Shown piece by piece: positions 51,734 through 60,871 of a DNA stretch of 64,000 nt. The stretch lies in assembly GCF_900107975.1 (NCBI RefSeq), contig NZ_FNVF01000006.1:62001-126000 (forward strand). The letters run 5' to 3'. The stretch is from Paenibacillus sp. UNC499MF. GTDB lineage: Bacteria > Bacillota > Bacilli > Paenibacillales > NBRC-103111. The notes under the pieces were generated by a model. That model had not been told where the DNA came from. It did not search any database and saw nothing but the letters and a program-made list of their open reading frames with translations. The translations under genes were made by a program, and so were the position numbers. The first letter of the stretch is position 1; each line of letters begins with the position of its first letter.

Positions 51734-53149
51734 ATGCGGAAGACAAAAATTGTTTGCACCATGGGGCCCTCATGCAGATCCGTCGAGGTATTGAAGGAAT
51801 TGATCACGGCCGGAATGAACGTGGCACGAATTAACATGGCTCACGGGGAGCTGGAGGATCACAGCCTGCAGATCAGCCGGATCCGCCAGGCGGCGAAAGA
51901 AACGGGCGCCATCGTGCCTGTGCTGATGGACATCAAAGGACCGGAAGTACGAATCGGCCTTCTTAAGGAAGCGTCGTGCGAAGTGAAAGCGGGAGACAGC
52001 CTCACGCTGACAAGCGAAGAAATCGCGGGAGACAGCACGCGGATTTCGGTCAATTATGCGGAACTGCCGCAGGTCGTGAAGGCAGGGGACAAAATTTTGA
52101 TCGACGACGGGCTGATCGAGCTGAGAGTCGTTTCGGCGGCGGGCACGGAAGTGTCGTGCGAAGTGATCAACGGAGGAGTGATCAAGCCGCGCAAAGGGGT
52201 TAACCTGCCGGGCGTGCATACGACGCTCCCCGGTGTTACGGAGCGGGACATCCGCCATATCGAATTCGGTATCCGCGAAAAGATTGAGATCATCGCCATG
52301 TCCTTCGTGCGCAAAGCGGAAGACGTGCTTACGGTCCGGCAGCTGCTGGAGGAACAAGGCTGCAGTCATATTCAGATCATATCCAAGATCGAAAACCAGG
52401 AAGGCGTAGACGAGCTGGAGGCCATCGTGGAAGCATCGGACGGAATCATGGTGGCCCGCGGAGACCTGGGGGTTGAAATTCCGGTGGAAGATGTCCCGGT
52501 CATCCAGAAAGTGATGATCGAATCCTGCAACCGTGCGGGCAAGCCGGTTATTGTCGCCACCCAAATGCTGGATTCGATGCAGATCAACCCGCGCCCGACC
52601 CGGGCCGAAGTGAGCGACGTCGCGAACGCCGTTCTACAGGGCTCCGACGCGATCATGCTGTCTGGGGAGACGGCCGCCGGCAAGTATCCGGTCGAGTCGG
52701 TGCGCACGATGGCTACGATCGCCAAAAAAGCCGAGGGGCTTTACATGGCGGAGGCGGGCCGCCGGCAGACGGGCGTTCCCACGGAGGTCAAAGTGACCGA
52801 GATTATCAGTCAGGCGGCCGTCAGCGCTTCGGAGGCGATCGGAGCGAAAGCGATTCTGACGCCGACGATGAGCGGGTATACGCCGCGGATGGTGTCCAAG
52901 CACAGACCGAAGGCGCCGATCATCGCGATTGCGCCGAGCGACGAGGTTCTGAACAAATTGTGCCTGCTGTGGGGCGTGCTGCCCGTCAAAGGCGAGTTTG
53001 TGCAGACGACCGACGACATGTTCCAGGCCGCAGTATCCAGCGGCACCGCGCAGGGGCTGCTGCAGAGCGGCGATTACGCGGTCATCACGGCTGGAGTGCC
53101 GATCGGAAAAACGGGAACGACGAATCTGATTAAAATCATGCAGGTATAG
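51734..53149 (+). CDS. pyk: Pyruvate kinase (short form)
   Basis: Pyruvate kinase of 471 residues: phosphoenolpyruvate plus ADP to pyruvate plus ATP, last step of glycolysis. Seen: MRKTKIVCTMGPS, ARINMAHG, the active-site block IISKIENQEGVDELEAIVE, MVARGDLGVEIP, and the substrate/cofactor block VATQMLDSMQINPRPTRAEV. The C-terminal phosphohistidine extension found in the main Bacillus enzyme (about 585 residues) is missing. Odd: two potassium ligands of classical enzymes differ, with Ala36 where Ser is usual (ARINMAHG) and Ile67 where Thr is usual (MDIKGPEVR); Asn34, Asp66 and Glu71 are kept. Probably a second copy beside a housekeeping pyk, perhaps under control of the divergent AraC gene. 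Confidence 0.93.
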   Translation: MRKTKIVCTMGPSCRSVEVLKELITAGMNVARINMAHGELEDHSLQISRIRQAAKETGAIVPVLMDIKGPEVRIGLLKEASCEVKAGDSLTLTSEEIAGDSTRISVNYAELPQVVKAGDKILIDDGLIELRVVSAAGTEVSCEVINGGVIKPRKGVNLPGVHTTLPGVTERDIRHIEFGIREKIEIIAMSFVRKAEDVLTVRQLLEEQGCSHIQIISKIENQEGVDELEAIVEASDGIMVARGDLGVEIPVEDVPVIQKVMIESCNRAGKPVIVATQMLDSMQINPRPTRAEVSDVANAVLQGSDAIMLSGETAAGKYPVESVRTMATIAKKAEGLYMAEAGRRQTGVPTEVKVTEIISQAAVSASEAIGAKAILTPTMSGYTPRMVSKHRPKAPIIAIAPSDEVLNKLCLLWGVLPVKGEFVQTTDDMFQAAVSSGTAQGLLQSGDYAVITAGVPIGKTGTTNLIKIMQV

Positions 53150-53153
53150 AAAG

Positions 53154-53182
53154 AAAGCCTTCCGGCGACGGGAGGCTTTTTT
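53154..53182 (+). terminator. Rho-independent terminator after pyruvate kinase
   Basis: AAAGCCT(TCC)/(GGG)AGGCTTT stem followed by T-run. Confidence 0.85.
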
Positions 53183-53316
53183 GCAAGCATGGCCGTTATT
53201 CGCCCGCTGTCCTTTTATGGTCGTGATAAAGACAGCTCTGCACGCTTCCGCTATGCAACATTTTCCAAATAATGGAGTCTATAGAGTAGAACTTTTGAAA
53301 GGTGGAAAAGGAACCT

Positions 53317-55170
53317 ATGAAAACGGCATTTCTGCTGGCTTTTCTTCTTGCGGTAAACACGATCTCCACTTCCGTGCCGGAATCGGCTTCGGGAATAAGC
53401 GCCAAGCAGGCTTTATCTATTGCCCAGAGCCAAGTGCCGGACCGGAAGGCGGAATGGAAGGTCGGTTTGACGAAGCATGCTTCCGAGATGTCCGGAGAGG
53501 AAGCCGGGCAAAACGAATCCTCTGCGGGACGCACGGAGAATCGGAAAATTTGGCAGGTGGAAGCGAAATTCGAATACGGAAATAAGGAAGTCTATTACAT
53601 CGACGCGACCGGCGGCAAGCTGCTGAGCTTGTCGGAGATCGAAGCTCCTGAAAGCGGCTTGCGCGTACTGCCCGTCGCGCTGGAATCGGGGCTGCTCGCT
53701 CAGCCTTCTTCTCAGAAACCCGGCGTGACAGCTTCGGGAACTGCCGCAGTTCCCAGCTCTCTGAACGTGAGCCTGGAAGAGACAAAAAGCGGGTTCCGGC
53801 TGAAACTGGCCGAAGAGGAGAGCACGACGTCAACCGTGATGCAGTCTCTCGTATCCCCCGATAACGGAAAAAACGTTCTGCACCTCGTCCGGAGAACGTC
53901 CCCGGCCGAAGGAGGAACGCGGTATCGGCTCGATCTCGTGGCCGTGCAGCCTGCGAAGAAGACGTTCAAGGTGTTTCCGTTTGCCGATCTGCAAATGAGC
54001 GACACCTATTCGACCGATACGCTGGCCATGGGATACGGCTTCACGGACGATTCTCATGCCGTCATGATCCAGCCTGCACGGAAAGGGGGCGGAGCGGGAA
54101 TCGGCTACCGGATCGTTTCGCTGGACGTCGGCAGCGGACGGCTTCGTGAGCTGGCGGCGAACGTCCCTCCTGATCTGTCACCGGATTTTCTGGCATCAGG
54201 CTGGTTGAACGCGGACGGAAGCAAGCTGTACTTGAACAGCCACCGCGGGGGCAAGCTGTGGATCGCGGACCTTGCGCGCGGAGGAGTCAGGGAGCTCGAC
54301 GGCACTTTCAGCCACATTTGGCCGGTGTCCCGCTTGTTTAAATCGCCGGACGGGGAGCGCTTCTGGTATGAGAAGGACGGCTACCGGCTGTATGACGGCA
54401 AAGGCGCCAAGCTGGCAGATTTGCCGGCGGATACGGGCCTTCATTCGAACCCGGCGTTCAAATGGAGCCCGGACAGCCGCTACGCCGCTTACGAGTATAC
54501 GTTCACGAAGAGCGAAGAGAACGTGATAGGCGGAGAAGATTACAAGGTGATTGCTCCGCAGGGGATCAAATTTTACGGCCGGGACGGGAAACCGGCGTGG
54601 AGTACCGATGCGCGCGAGTTGAAGCACGGGGACCGGCTGGAGCTTCGCGGCTGGATCGGCGGCAGCGGTGAAAGCACCGCAAGTACGGGCAGCGCCGGGA
54701 GAAGCGGCGCCGGAAGCCTCGGCGCGGCTGTGCTGCGCAGCTACAACGTAGAGCGGGCGGAAGACCGCGAGCCGAGGAAAACGGACTCGGTCTATCATCT
54801 CGTACAGCCCGCAGCCGGGAAGCCGGCGAAGCTAAGCGAGGCGAAGCTTGCCGAGCTGCATAATCCGCAGCCCGTCCTGGGAGAGTCCGGCGCGCTGATG
54901 CTGGTGGACGCAGGGAGCGCCCTCTACACGATTGTCGGCGACGAGACGAATCCGCAGCGGACGGTGGAGCTGCTTCCGTCATCGGACCCGAAGCGGCTGC
55001 TCTGGGCGGAAACGGACTACGTCAAAGACACCGTGACGATAACCGCGTATGACATTGCGGCGAAAAAGGGCCGGACAATCGAAACGAGTGATTTGCCGGC
55101 GGGAGACCTGCAAGCGGCCGGAGAATCCTATATTATCGATTCGGGCCTGAACTACCTCAAACTTCAATGA
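53317..55170 (+). CDS. Secreted protein with PepSY-like domain and beta-propeller-like region
   Basis: Protein of 617 residues. A signal peptide (MKTAFLLAFLLAVNTIS) is followed by a PepSY-like stretch (SAKQALSIAQSQVPD, then KIWQVEAKFEYGNKEVYYID). From about residue 150 on, repeated beta-strand blocks resemble a TolB/WD40-type propeller (FADLQMSDTYSTDTLAMGYG, SHIWPVSRLFKSPDGERFWY, AFKWSPDSRYAAYEYTF). A Gly/Ser-rich insert occurs near residue 450. I do not recognise a family with a known function. I take ATG 53317, preceded by AAAGGAA; a GTG five codons earlier is possible. Single gene with its own terminator. Confidence 0.72.
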   Translation: MKTAFLLAFLLAVNTISTSVPESASGISAKQALSIAQSQVPDRKAEWKVGLTKHASEMSGEEAGQNESSAGRTENRKIWQVEAKFEYGNKEVYYIDATGGKLLSLSEIEAPESGLRVLPVALESGLLAQPSSQKPGVTASGTAAVPSSLNVSLEETKSGFRLKLAEEESTTSTVMQSLVSPDNGKNVLHLVRRTSPAEGGTRYRLDLVAVQPAKKTFKVFPFADLQMSDTYSTDTLAMGYGFTDDSHAVMIQPARKGGGAGIGYRIVSLDVGSGRLRELAANVPPDLSPDFLASGWLNADGSKLYLNSHRGGKLWIADLARGGVRELDGTFSHIWPVSRLFKSPDGERFWYEKDGYRLYDGKGAKLADLPADTGLHSNPAFKWSPDSRYAAYEYTFTKSEENVIGGEDYKVIAPQGIKFYGRDGKPAWSTDARELKHGDRLELRGWIGGSGESTASTGSAGRSGAGSLGAAVLRSYNVERAEDREPRKTDSVYHLVQPAAGKPAKLSEAKLAELHNPQPVLGESGALMLVDAGSALYTIVGDETNPQRTVELLPSSDPKRLLWAETDYVKDTVTITAYDIAAKKGRTIETSDLPAGDLQAAGESYIIDSGLNYLKLQ

Positions 55171-55195
55171 TTAAGCCAGCAAGCTCCAATCACAG

Positions 55196-55221
55196 AATCC
55201 GCCTCCGGGCGGATTTTATTT
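55196..55221 (+). terminator. Rho-independent terminator after the PepSY/propeller gene
   Basis: AATCCGCC/GGCGGATT stem with a short loop, then TTATTTT. Confidence 0.82.
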
Positions 55222-55243
55222 TGCGCTTCTAAGAAAAGGAGGA

Positions 55244-55271
55244 TTCGCAAGGGGATCATTTGCGGTATAAT
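55244..55271 (+). promoter_or_regulatory. Sigma-A-type promoter of the helicase gene
   Basis: TTCGCA and a perfect TATAAT spaced by 16 bases; the expected start of the transcript lies about 35 bases before the coding region. Confidence 0.6.
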
Positions 55272-55311
55272 GGACAGATGTACGTAACGATGATGTGGAG
55301 GCACGGCCAGA

Positions 55312-57228
55312 TTGAGAAACTATCCATTTGCATTTGATCCGACAAAACCTTTCGTTCAGCAGGCAAGCGACTGGATTGCCGACGTGTTTTACGAGCTTCT
55401 GCCGGAAGCCGGTTTTGAAGTGAGAGATGAACAAATTTATATGGCGTTTCAGCTGGAGAGGGCATACCAGGAGAAACAGACCATCTTTGCGGAAGCGGGA
55501 GTGGGAACCGGGAAAACGCTGGTATATCTGCTCTACGCTCTTACTTATGCCCGCTACACGAGAAAGCCCGCGATTATCGCATGCGCGGACGAATCGCTGA
55601 TCGAGCAGCTGGTCAAACCCGAAGGGGACATCGCCAAGCTTGCCAGGCATCTGGATCTGACGATTGACGCCCGGATGGGCAAGTCGCAGCACCAGTACAT
55701 CTGCCTGAATAAGCTGGACGATACCCGGGGCGGCGGCTCCGGCGATGAGGAAGTCTTCAGCGACATTTATCACGGCCTTCCCTCGTTCGTCCACTACCCG
55801 GACACGCTCCAGTCCTTCTATCCGTACGGCAACCGCAAAGAGTACCCCGAGCTGACGGATGAGCAGTGGGACCGGATCGGCTGGGACGTGTTCCAGGACT
55901 GCCTCGTCTGCAGCCAGCGCCATCGCTGCGGCCAGACGCTGTCGCGCGAGCATTACCGCAAGTCCGCCGACCTGATAATTTGTTCCCATGATTTCTACAT
56001 GGAGCATGTCTGGACCTACGAGGCCAGAAAACGGGAAGGCCAGCTGCCTCTTCTGCCGGAGCACAGCTCCGTCGTTTTCGACGAAGGGCATCTGCTTGAA
56101 ACGGCCGCGCAGAACGCGCTCACTTACAAATTAAAGCATTCGGTATTCGAAAGCATTGTCATCCGGCTTCTGGAAGGCGAGGTCAGAGAAACGCTGGCGC
56201 TGGCTATCGAGGAAGCGATCGTCCAGAGCGAAACGCTGTTCCGCGTGCTGGAAACGGGAAGCTATTCCGTCCCGGCCTCGGACCGGAAGGAATTCGCCTG
56301 GAGCGAAGAATTAAAACGGGAAGTAAGCCGGTTCCGGCAGCTGATCGACGTGATCGAAGAAGAGCTTGTGTTTGAAAGCGGACTGTCCACCCTGGATGAT
56401 TACCAGCTCAAAATCGTCGAAGAGCACCTGGAAATGATTCAGCTTGCTTTGAGCTTGTTCGATAAGCCGGGGCAGCTGATTTCATGGGTGACGGAGGATT
56501 CCGACGGAATCACCCTGGTCATCATGCCGAAGATGGTCAAGGAAATTTTAAGAGACCGCGTGTTTTCGAAAAAAATGCCGGTCGTCTTTTCTTCGGCGAC
56601 CTTGTCCGTCAACTGTTCTTTTGACTATATGGCGGGCAGCCTGGGCATCGAAAGCTTCCTTTCGTTCTCGGTTCCTTCGCCTTACGATTACAGCGCTCAA
56701 ATGAAAGCGGACCTTTATCCCGACAAGCCGGAAGAAGACAAAACCGGCCGGGTTCTCGAACTGCTCAAGGAATCCGACGGACGGGCGCTTATCCTGTTCC
56801 CGTCCCGCGAGGCGCTGGGAACCTTCAGAGGGAGCTTGGCGCTGTATCCCGAGTCGGCCGCTTACCGGTTTTTGTTCGAAGGCTCGGCCGAAATCAGCCA
56901 CCTCATCTCGTCTTTTCAGAACGACGAGGAAAGTGTCCTCTGCGCGGTAACGCTGTGGGAAGGGCTTGACATACCGGGACCGTCCCTGTCCCATGTAATC
57001 GTCTGGGAGCTTCCGTTTCCTCCGGACGATCCCGTCTTCTCGGCCAAGCGGAAGGATTCGGCTCAGCCGTACGAAGACGTGGACATGCCGTACATGCTGC
57101 TCCGCCTCAGGCAGGGCATCGGGCGGTTAATCCGCTCACGCGATGACCGGGGCATGGTATCCGTTCTCGGCCGTGATCTGGATAATCCCGCTGTCAGAGA
57201 ACAGATCCGGGGGCTTCTCCCGGAATAA
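55312..57228 (+). CDS. DinG/XPD-family ATP-dependent DNA helicase (Fe-S type)
   Basis: Protein of 638 residues, superfamily 2 helicase of the DinG/YoaA/XPD branch. Motif I is EAGVGTGKT near residue 65, motif II is VVFDEGH, and motif VI is RLRQGIGRLIRS near the end, with LWEGLDIPGPSL as motif V. Four Cys between motifs I and II (YIC, CLVC, HRC) match the Fe-S cluster of this branch. Such enzymes unwind DNA 5' to 3' in repair. The start is TTG at 55312; GGAGG lies about 11 bases upstream and there is no nearby ATG. Monocistronic with its own promoter. Confidence 0.9.
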   Translation: MRNYPFAFDPTKPFVQQASDWIADVFYELLPEAGFEVRDEQIYMAFQLERAYQEKQTIFAEAGVGTGKTLVYLLYALTYARYTRKPAIIACADESLIEQLVKPEGDIAKLARHLDLTIDARMGKSQHQYICLNKLDDTRGGGSGDEEVFSDIYHGLPSFVHYPDTLQSFYPYGNRKEYPELTDEQWDRIGWDVFQDCLVCSQRHRCGQTLSREHYRKSADLIICSHDFYMEHVWTYEARKREGQLPLLPEHSSVVFDEGHLLETAAQNALTYKLKHSVFESIVIRLLEGEVRETLALAIEEAIVQSETLFRVLETGSYSVPASDRKEFAWSEELKREVSRFRQLIDVIEEELVFESGLSTLDDYQLKIVEEHLEMIQLALSLFDKPGQLISWVTEDSDGITLVIMPKMVKEILRDRVFSKKMPVVFSSATLSVNCSFDYMAGSLGIESFLSFSVPSPYDYSAQMKADLYPDKPEEDKTGRVLELLKESDGRALILFPSREALGTFRGSLALYPESAAYRFLFEGSAEISHLISSFQNDEESVLCAVTLWEGLDIPGPSLSHVIVWELPFPPDDPVFSAKRKDSAQPYEDVDMPYMLLRLRQGIGRLIRSRDDRGMVSVLGRDLDNPAVREQIRGLLPE

Positions 57229-57243
57229 GCGGGATGGCAAATG

Positions 57244-57272
57244 TTGCCGATTTATGGCGTTTCCGCTATGAT
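57244..57272 (+). promoter_or_regulatory. Promoter of the cobalamin uptake operon
   Basis: TTGCCG and TATGAT spaced by 17 bases. The transcript would start about 50 bases before the riboswitch. Confidence 0.7.
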
Positions 57273-57329
57273 AGACAAGATGCTTCCGGTTCGTATTCCG
57301 TATTTCGCGCAGAATACAGGCCGGACGAT

Positions 57330-57525
57330 AAATTGAATAATTCGGTACAGGTGCTTGCCGCTGAATTTTAACGCGGTACAGCTTAATAGGGAAGTCCGGT
57401 GCAATACCGGCGCGGTCCCGCCACTGTAACAGAAGAGTCGCAGCAACGTATGTCACTGGTATCCGTACCGGGAAGACTGCTGTCGATGATGACGCTGATA
57501 GCCAGGAGACCTGCCTGTATCCGTA
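57330..57525 (+). ncRNA. Cobalamin (adenosylcobalamin) riboswitch
   Basis: The conserved cobalamin elements appear in order: ACAGGTGCTTGCCG near the 5' side, TAATAGGGAAGTCCGGTG with GCAATACCGGCGCGGTCCCGC in the core, CCACTGTAAC, and the B12 box AGCCAGGAGACCTGCC near 57500-57515. It precedes an ABC importer of BtuCDF type, the expected target. Binding of cobalamin should favour the terminator at 57592 and shut the operon off. Confidence 0.93.
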
Positions 57526-57560
57526 ACACGAGCAACCTACGGGAGATAGGGAGGTGTTAG

Positions 57561-57650
57561 ATGCGTGCCATAAAAATCACGGGCGTCTTTCCCTTTGTCT
57601 GCAAACGAAGGGGGAGGCGCTTTTTTGCATGGACAGCCCCCAAAAAATGA
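57561..57650 (+). CDS. Possible 29-residue leader ORF between riboswitch and importer genes
   Basis: An ATG five bases after a strong GGGAGGTG is followed by 29 codons and TGA (MRAIKITGVFPFVCKRR...). The frame runs through the terminator hairpin, so ribosomes translating it would disturb that hairpin. No similarity that I recognise; it could be a chance frame. Confidence 0.3.
   Translation: MRAIKITGVFPFVCKRRGRRFFAWTAPKK
57592..57626 (+). terminator. Terminator hairpin, expression platform of the riboswitch
   Basis: GCGTCTTTCCCTT pairs with AAGGGGGAGGCGC (several G-T pairs), followed by six T, between the riboswitch and the first importer gene. Confidence 0.75.
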
Positions 57651-57668
57651 ACGGTCGAGGTGAGGGAC

Positions 57669-58802
57669 TTGCATTCGGTTTTCAACAAGGAAGGGGATCG
57701 GGAGCGAGGAGGAGTTCTTCCCGCTTCTCCAAGTAAATACGGAACGGCCCGGCGGCAATCCGCTTTTCCGTTTATGCTCGGCGGTTTAATCCTTCTCCTG
57801 CTGCTTTCCGTAACGGCTGCCGTCATGCTCGGCTCCGTACGGATCGAACCGGTCACGGTATGGAAAATCGCGTTTTCGCACATGCCGGGATTCGGAAGCC
57901 TGATCGAGCAGGATTGGACGAAAGCGCAGGAGCATATTATCTGGAACATCCGATTTCCGCGCGTCCTGCTCGGTCTTGTCGTTGGGGCCGGCCTATCCGC
58001 GGTGGGGGTAACGATTCAGGCGTTAATCCGCAATTCGCTCGGCGATCCATACATACTCGGAGTGTCATCCGGCTCGTCGGTTGCGGCTACGCTTGTTCTG
58101 CTGTTCGGGGGATTCTCGTTCCTGGGCGCTTATGCGCTGCCGGTTTCGGCTTTTATCGGCTCCCTTGTCGCCATGGCGCTTGTGTTTACGTTCGCGAAGG
58201 TAGGAGGCCGTATTTCGACTACCCGGCTGCTGCTTGCGGGAACCGCCGTCGCGAGCATGATGTCGGCGTTTACGAGCTTCATCGTCACGATGGCGCCGAA
58301 CGCCCAGGGCATCCGCTCCGTCGTTTACTGGCTGATGGGCAGTTTGGCCGGCGCCAAATGGGAATACCTTACCGCACCGGCTCTGATCGTAGTGTCCGGT
58401 ATCCTGTTCCTGCTCTTTCAGCACCGTTCCCTGAACGCTCTTCTCGTGGGCGAAGGGGCAGCGGGAACGATGGGAGTCAACGTGCCGGCGTTCCGGACCT
58501 GTCTGGTCATCGTGACCGCGCTGATTACGGGAACGATCGTGTCCGTCAGCGGCTCGATCGGTTTCGTCGGCCTGATGATTCCCCATATCGTCCGGCTGAT
58601 GCTCGGCTCCGACCACCGCAAGGTGCTTCCGGTCAGCGTCCTGTTCGGGGCGGTCTACGTCATATGGGCCGACGTTCTGGCCAGGCTCGTGCTTGCACCG
58701 GAAGAACTGCCGATCGGCATCGTTACGGCGATTTGCGGCGGCCCGTTCTTCATCTGGCTGCTCCGCAGAAGCTCATACGCATTCGGAGGAACTTCAAAAT
58801 GA
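57669..58802 (+). CDS. btuC: Cobalamin ABC importer permease (BtuC/FecCD family)
   Basis: Permease of 377 residues with about ten membrane segments, typical of the FecCD/BtuC family: IRFPRVLLGLVVGAGLSAVG, IRNSLGDPYILGVSSGSSVA, GSIGFVGLMIPHIVRLMLG and EELPIGIVTAICGGPFFIWL. TTG at 57669 is the best start because GAGGTGA ends five bases before it; GTG at 57660 overlaps that site. The riboswitch upstream indicates cobalamin or a related corrinoid as substrate, although FecCD permeases as such also carry siderophores and heme. It overlaps the ATPase gene by four bases. Confidence 0.9.
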   Translation: MHSVFNKEGDRERGGVLPASPSKYGTARRQSAFPFMLGGLILLLLLSVTAAVMLGSVRIEPVTVWKIAFSHMPGFGSLIEQDWTKAQEHIIWNIRFPRVLLGLVVGAGLSAVGVTIQALIRNSLGDPYILGVSSGSSVAATLVLLFGGFSFLGAYALPVSAFIGSLVAMALVFTFAKVGGRISTTRLLLAGTAVASMMSAFTSFIVTMAPNAQGIRSVVYWLMGSLAGAKWEYLTAPALIVVSGILFLLFQHRSLNALLVGEGAAGTMGVNVPAFRTCLVIVTALITGTIVSVSGSIGFVGLMIPHIVRLMLGSDHRKVLPVSVLFGAVYVIWADVLARLVLAPEELPIGIVTAICGGPFFIWLLRRSSYAFGGTSK

Positions 58803-59605
58803 ACCTGGAAGCGAATCGTCTTTCCCTGAGCATAGGGGCCAAAAAAATTCTCGATTCCGTTACTCTTGCCGTCCGCGAAGGCGAGTTTATCGGGCTGATC
58901 GGCCCGAACGGGAGCGGAAAATCGACCCTGCTCAAATCGCTCTACCGCGAGCTGAAACCGGATGCGGGACAAGTGTTTCTGGATGAGCGGGAACTGCTGA
59001 GCCTGCCCTACAAAAAAGCGGCCGAACTTATGGCCGTCGTCAGTCAGGAATCTTCCGTCGAGTTCGACTTCAGCGTCGCGGACATGGTTATGATGGGGAG
59101 ATATCCCCACAAGAAATGGTACGAAAGCGATACGGAAGCGGACCTGGAAATATGCCGGGGGGCCTTGGAAACGGTCGGACTCCGTGAATTCGGGAAACGC
59201 AGCTTCGCGACCTTGTCGGGAGGCGAGAAGCAGCGGGTGCTTATCGCCCGCGCGCTGGCCCAGCAGGCGAAGTTTCTCATTCTGGACGAGCCGACGAACC
59301 ATCTGGATATCCGCTACCAGCTTCAGATTATGGAGCTTGTCCGCTCTCTGGGGATCACGACGCTGGCCGCCCTTCACGACCTGAATATGGCGGCTTACTA
59401 TTGCGACCGCCTATACATCATCAGCGAGGGAAAAATAGCGGCGGCAGGAACACCGGAGGAGCTTCTGGTCCCTTCAGTTCTGCGGGACATTTTCGGCGTT
59501 CACGCCGAGGTAAACCGGCACGCCTTGACGGGCAAACTCGTCATTACATACTTGCCGGAATCTTTTTATAACGCCGGACTACAACGGACGGAGGAATTCT
59601 TTTGA
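58799..59605 (+). CDS. btuD: Cobalamin ABC importer ATPase (BtuD/FecE family)
   Basis: ATP-binding protein of 268 residues: Walker A GLIGPNGSGKSTLLKSL, Q-loop VVSQESSVEFDFSVADMV, signature LSGGEKQRV, Walker B FLILDEPTNHLDI, H-loop ALHDLNMAAYYCD. The start overlaps the stop of the permease gene (ATGA) and follows GGAGGAAC; the frame continues upstream through the permease gene but without meaning. Powers import through the BtuC-type permease. Confidence 0.92.
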   Translation: MNLEANRLSLSIGAKKILDSVTLAVREGEFIGLIGPNGSGKSTLLKSLYRELKPDAGQVFLDERELLSLPYKKAAELMAVVSQESSVEFDFSVADMVMMGRYPHKKWYESDTEADLEICRGALETVGLREFGKRSFATLSGGEKQRVLIARALAQQAKFLILDEPTNHLDIRYQLQIMELVRSLGITTLAALHDLNMAAYYCDRLYIISEGKIAAAGTPEELLVPSVLRDIFGVHAEVNRHALTGKLVITYLPESFYNAGLQRTEEFF

Positions 59606-60618
59606 ATCTTATGCGATCTCTTAAACTTTCTTTATTCTTATGCTTGGCTTTACTTTGCATGGCTGCTGTAAGCGCCTGCTCCGCTGCCGATTCTGCCAAA
59701 GAGCTCGTACCGAGAGGGGCTGCGGAGCCGGTCGGAACACCGGCGTCTGCCGTAGAGCTGGACAATATGGGACAGAAGCTTCATTTTACGGAAGCCCCCA
59801 AACGGGCCGTGACTTTAAATCAGCATGCAACCGAAGTGATGCTTGCGCTCGGTCTGGAGAAAAACATGGCCGGCACCGCTTATCTGGACGATCAGATCCT
59901 TCCGGAGCTGCAGGAAGCTTACAAACGGGTGCCCGTTCTCGCCAAAACCTATCCGTCCAAGGAAGTTTTCGCGGAGGCTGCTCCGGATTTTGCCTATGCG
60001 GGCTGGAAAAGCGCGTTTACGGAAAAAACGTTGGGCACCCGGGAAGAACTCGCCAAAGAGGGGGTTCAGACCTATGTGCAGGAATCTTCCAATAAAGCCG
60101 CTCCGACCTTGGACGATGTGTACGGGGATATTTTAAACATCGGCCGCATATTCAGGGTGGAACCAAAGGCGAATGAGCTCGTGGACGGCATGAAGCAGCG
60201 ATTAAAAGACATTCAGGAGCAAATCGGCACGGTCGGAACTCCACAGAAGGTGTTCATTTACGACAACGGCGAAGATAAAGCTTTTACGGCGGCCAACACT
60301 TACATTACGAGCCTGATCAACATGATCGGCGGCAAAAATATTTTCGACGATATTCAGAAAAGCTGGGTCGAAGTCAGCTGGGAAGAGGTGGTCAGCCGCA
60401 ACCCGGACGTGATTGTTATAATGGATTACGGCGATACGCCGCTAGAGAAGAAGAAAGAGCTTCTTCTGGGTAAAAGGGAGCTGGCCGATATTCCGGCCAT
60501 TAAGAACAAGCGCCTGCTCGTTCTTCCTCTGTCGGCCGCTTCCGAAGGAGTCCGTGCCCCGATCGCCCTGCAGACGCTGGCGGAAGGGTTATATCCCGAT
60601 AAAGTACATAAAAAATAG
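59602..60618 (+). CDS. btuF: Cobalamin-binding lipoprotein (BtuF-like)
   Basis: Binding protein of 338 residues. The signal peptide ends at lipobox AVSACSA (Cys near residue 26). The body is a type-3 periplasmic-binding fold: KRAVTLNQHATEVMLALGLE, NIGRIFRVEPKANELVDGM, LINMIGGKNIF and SWEEVVSRNPDVIVIMDYG. The start is TTG 59602, overlapping the ATPase stop (TTGA), seven bases after GGAGG; ATG 59611 is too far from that site. Third gene of the riboswitch-controlled operon. Substrate is inferred from the riboswitch. Confidence 0.87.
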   Translation: MNLMRSLKLSLFLCLALLCMAAVSACSAADSAKELVPRGAAEPVGTPASAVELDNMGQKLHFTEAPKRAVTLNQHATEVMLALGLEKNMAGTAYLDDQILPELQEAYKRVPVLAKTYPSKEVFAEAAPDFAYAGWKSAFTEKTLGTREELAKEGVQTYVQESSNKAAPTLDDVYGDILNIGRIFRVEPKANELVDGMKQRLKDIQEQIGTVGTPQKVFIYDNGEDKAFTAANTYITSLINMIGGKNIFDDIQKSWVEVSWEEVVSRNPDVIVIMDYGDTPLEKKKELLLGKRELADIPAIKNKRLLVLPLSAASEGVRAPIALQTLAEGLYPDKVHKK

Positions 60619-60871
60619 GCAGTTCTTCTTCCTGTCGGTTCCTTGGGCGTCCTGTTTTATATGACCCATATGCAATAACCGGACTATCCTGCTATGTGCC
60701 TTTTAAGAAAGATAAAGCAACGGACACCTTTGAAAATGCACGTTTTTCCTCAGAAAAGTTGCAGCAATAAGGAATTTATCCCCAAAAGGTTGTTTTCGTT
60801 CATTCAAGTGATTAAACTAACGGATAACAGCAGGGTCAAGTAATCGATGAGACGAAGAGGGGGAAACCGGA

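Noticed and set aside
57860-58798. A long fusion frame upstream of the BtuD-type ATPase
   Set aside because: The upstream part is the permease gene read in another frame; GGAGGAAC and the ATGA overlap fix the start at 58799.
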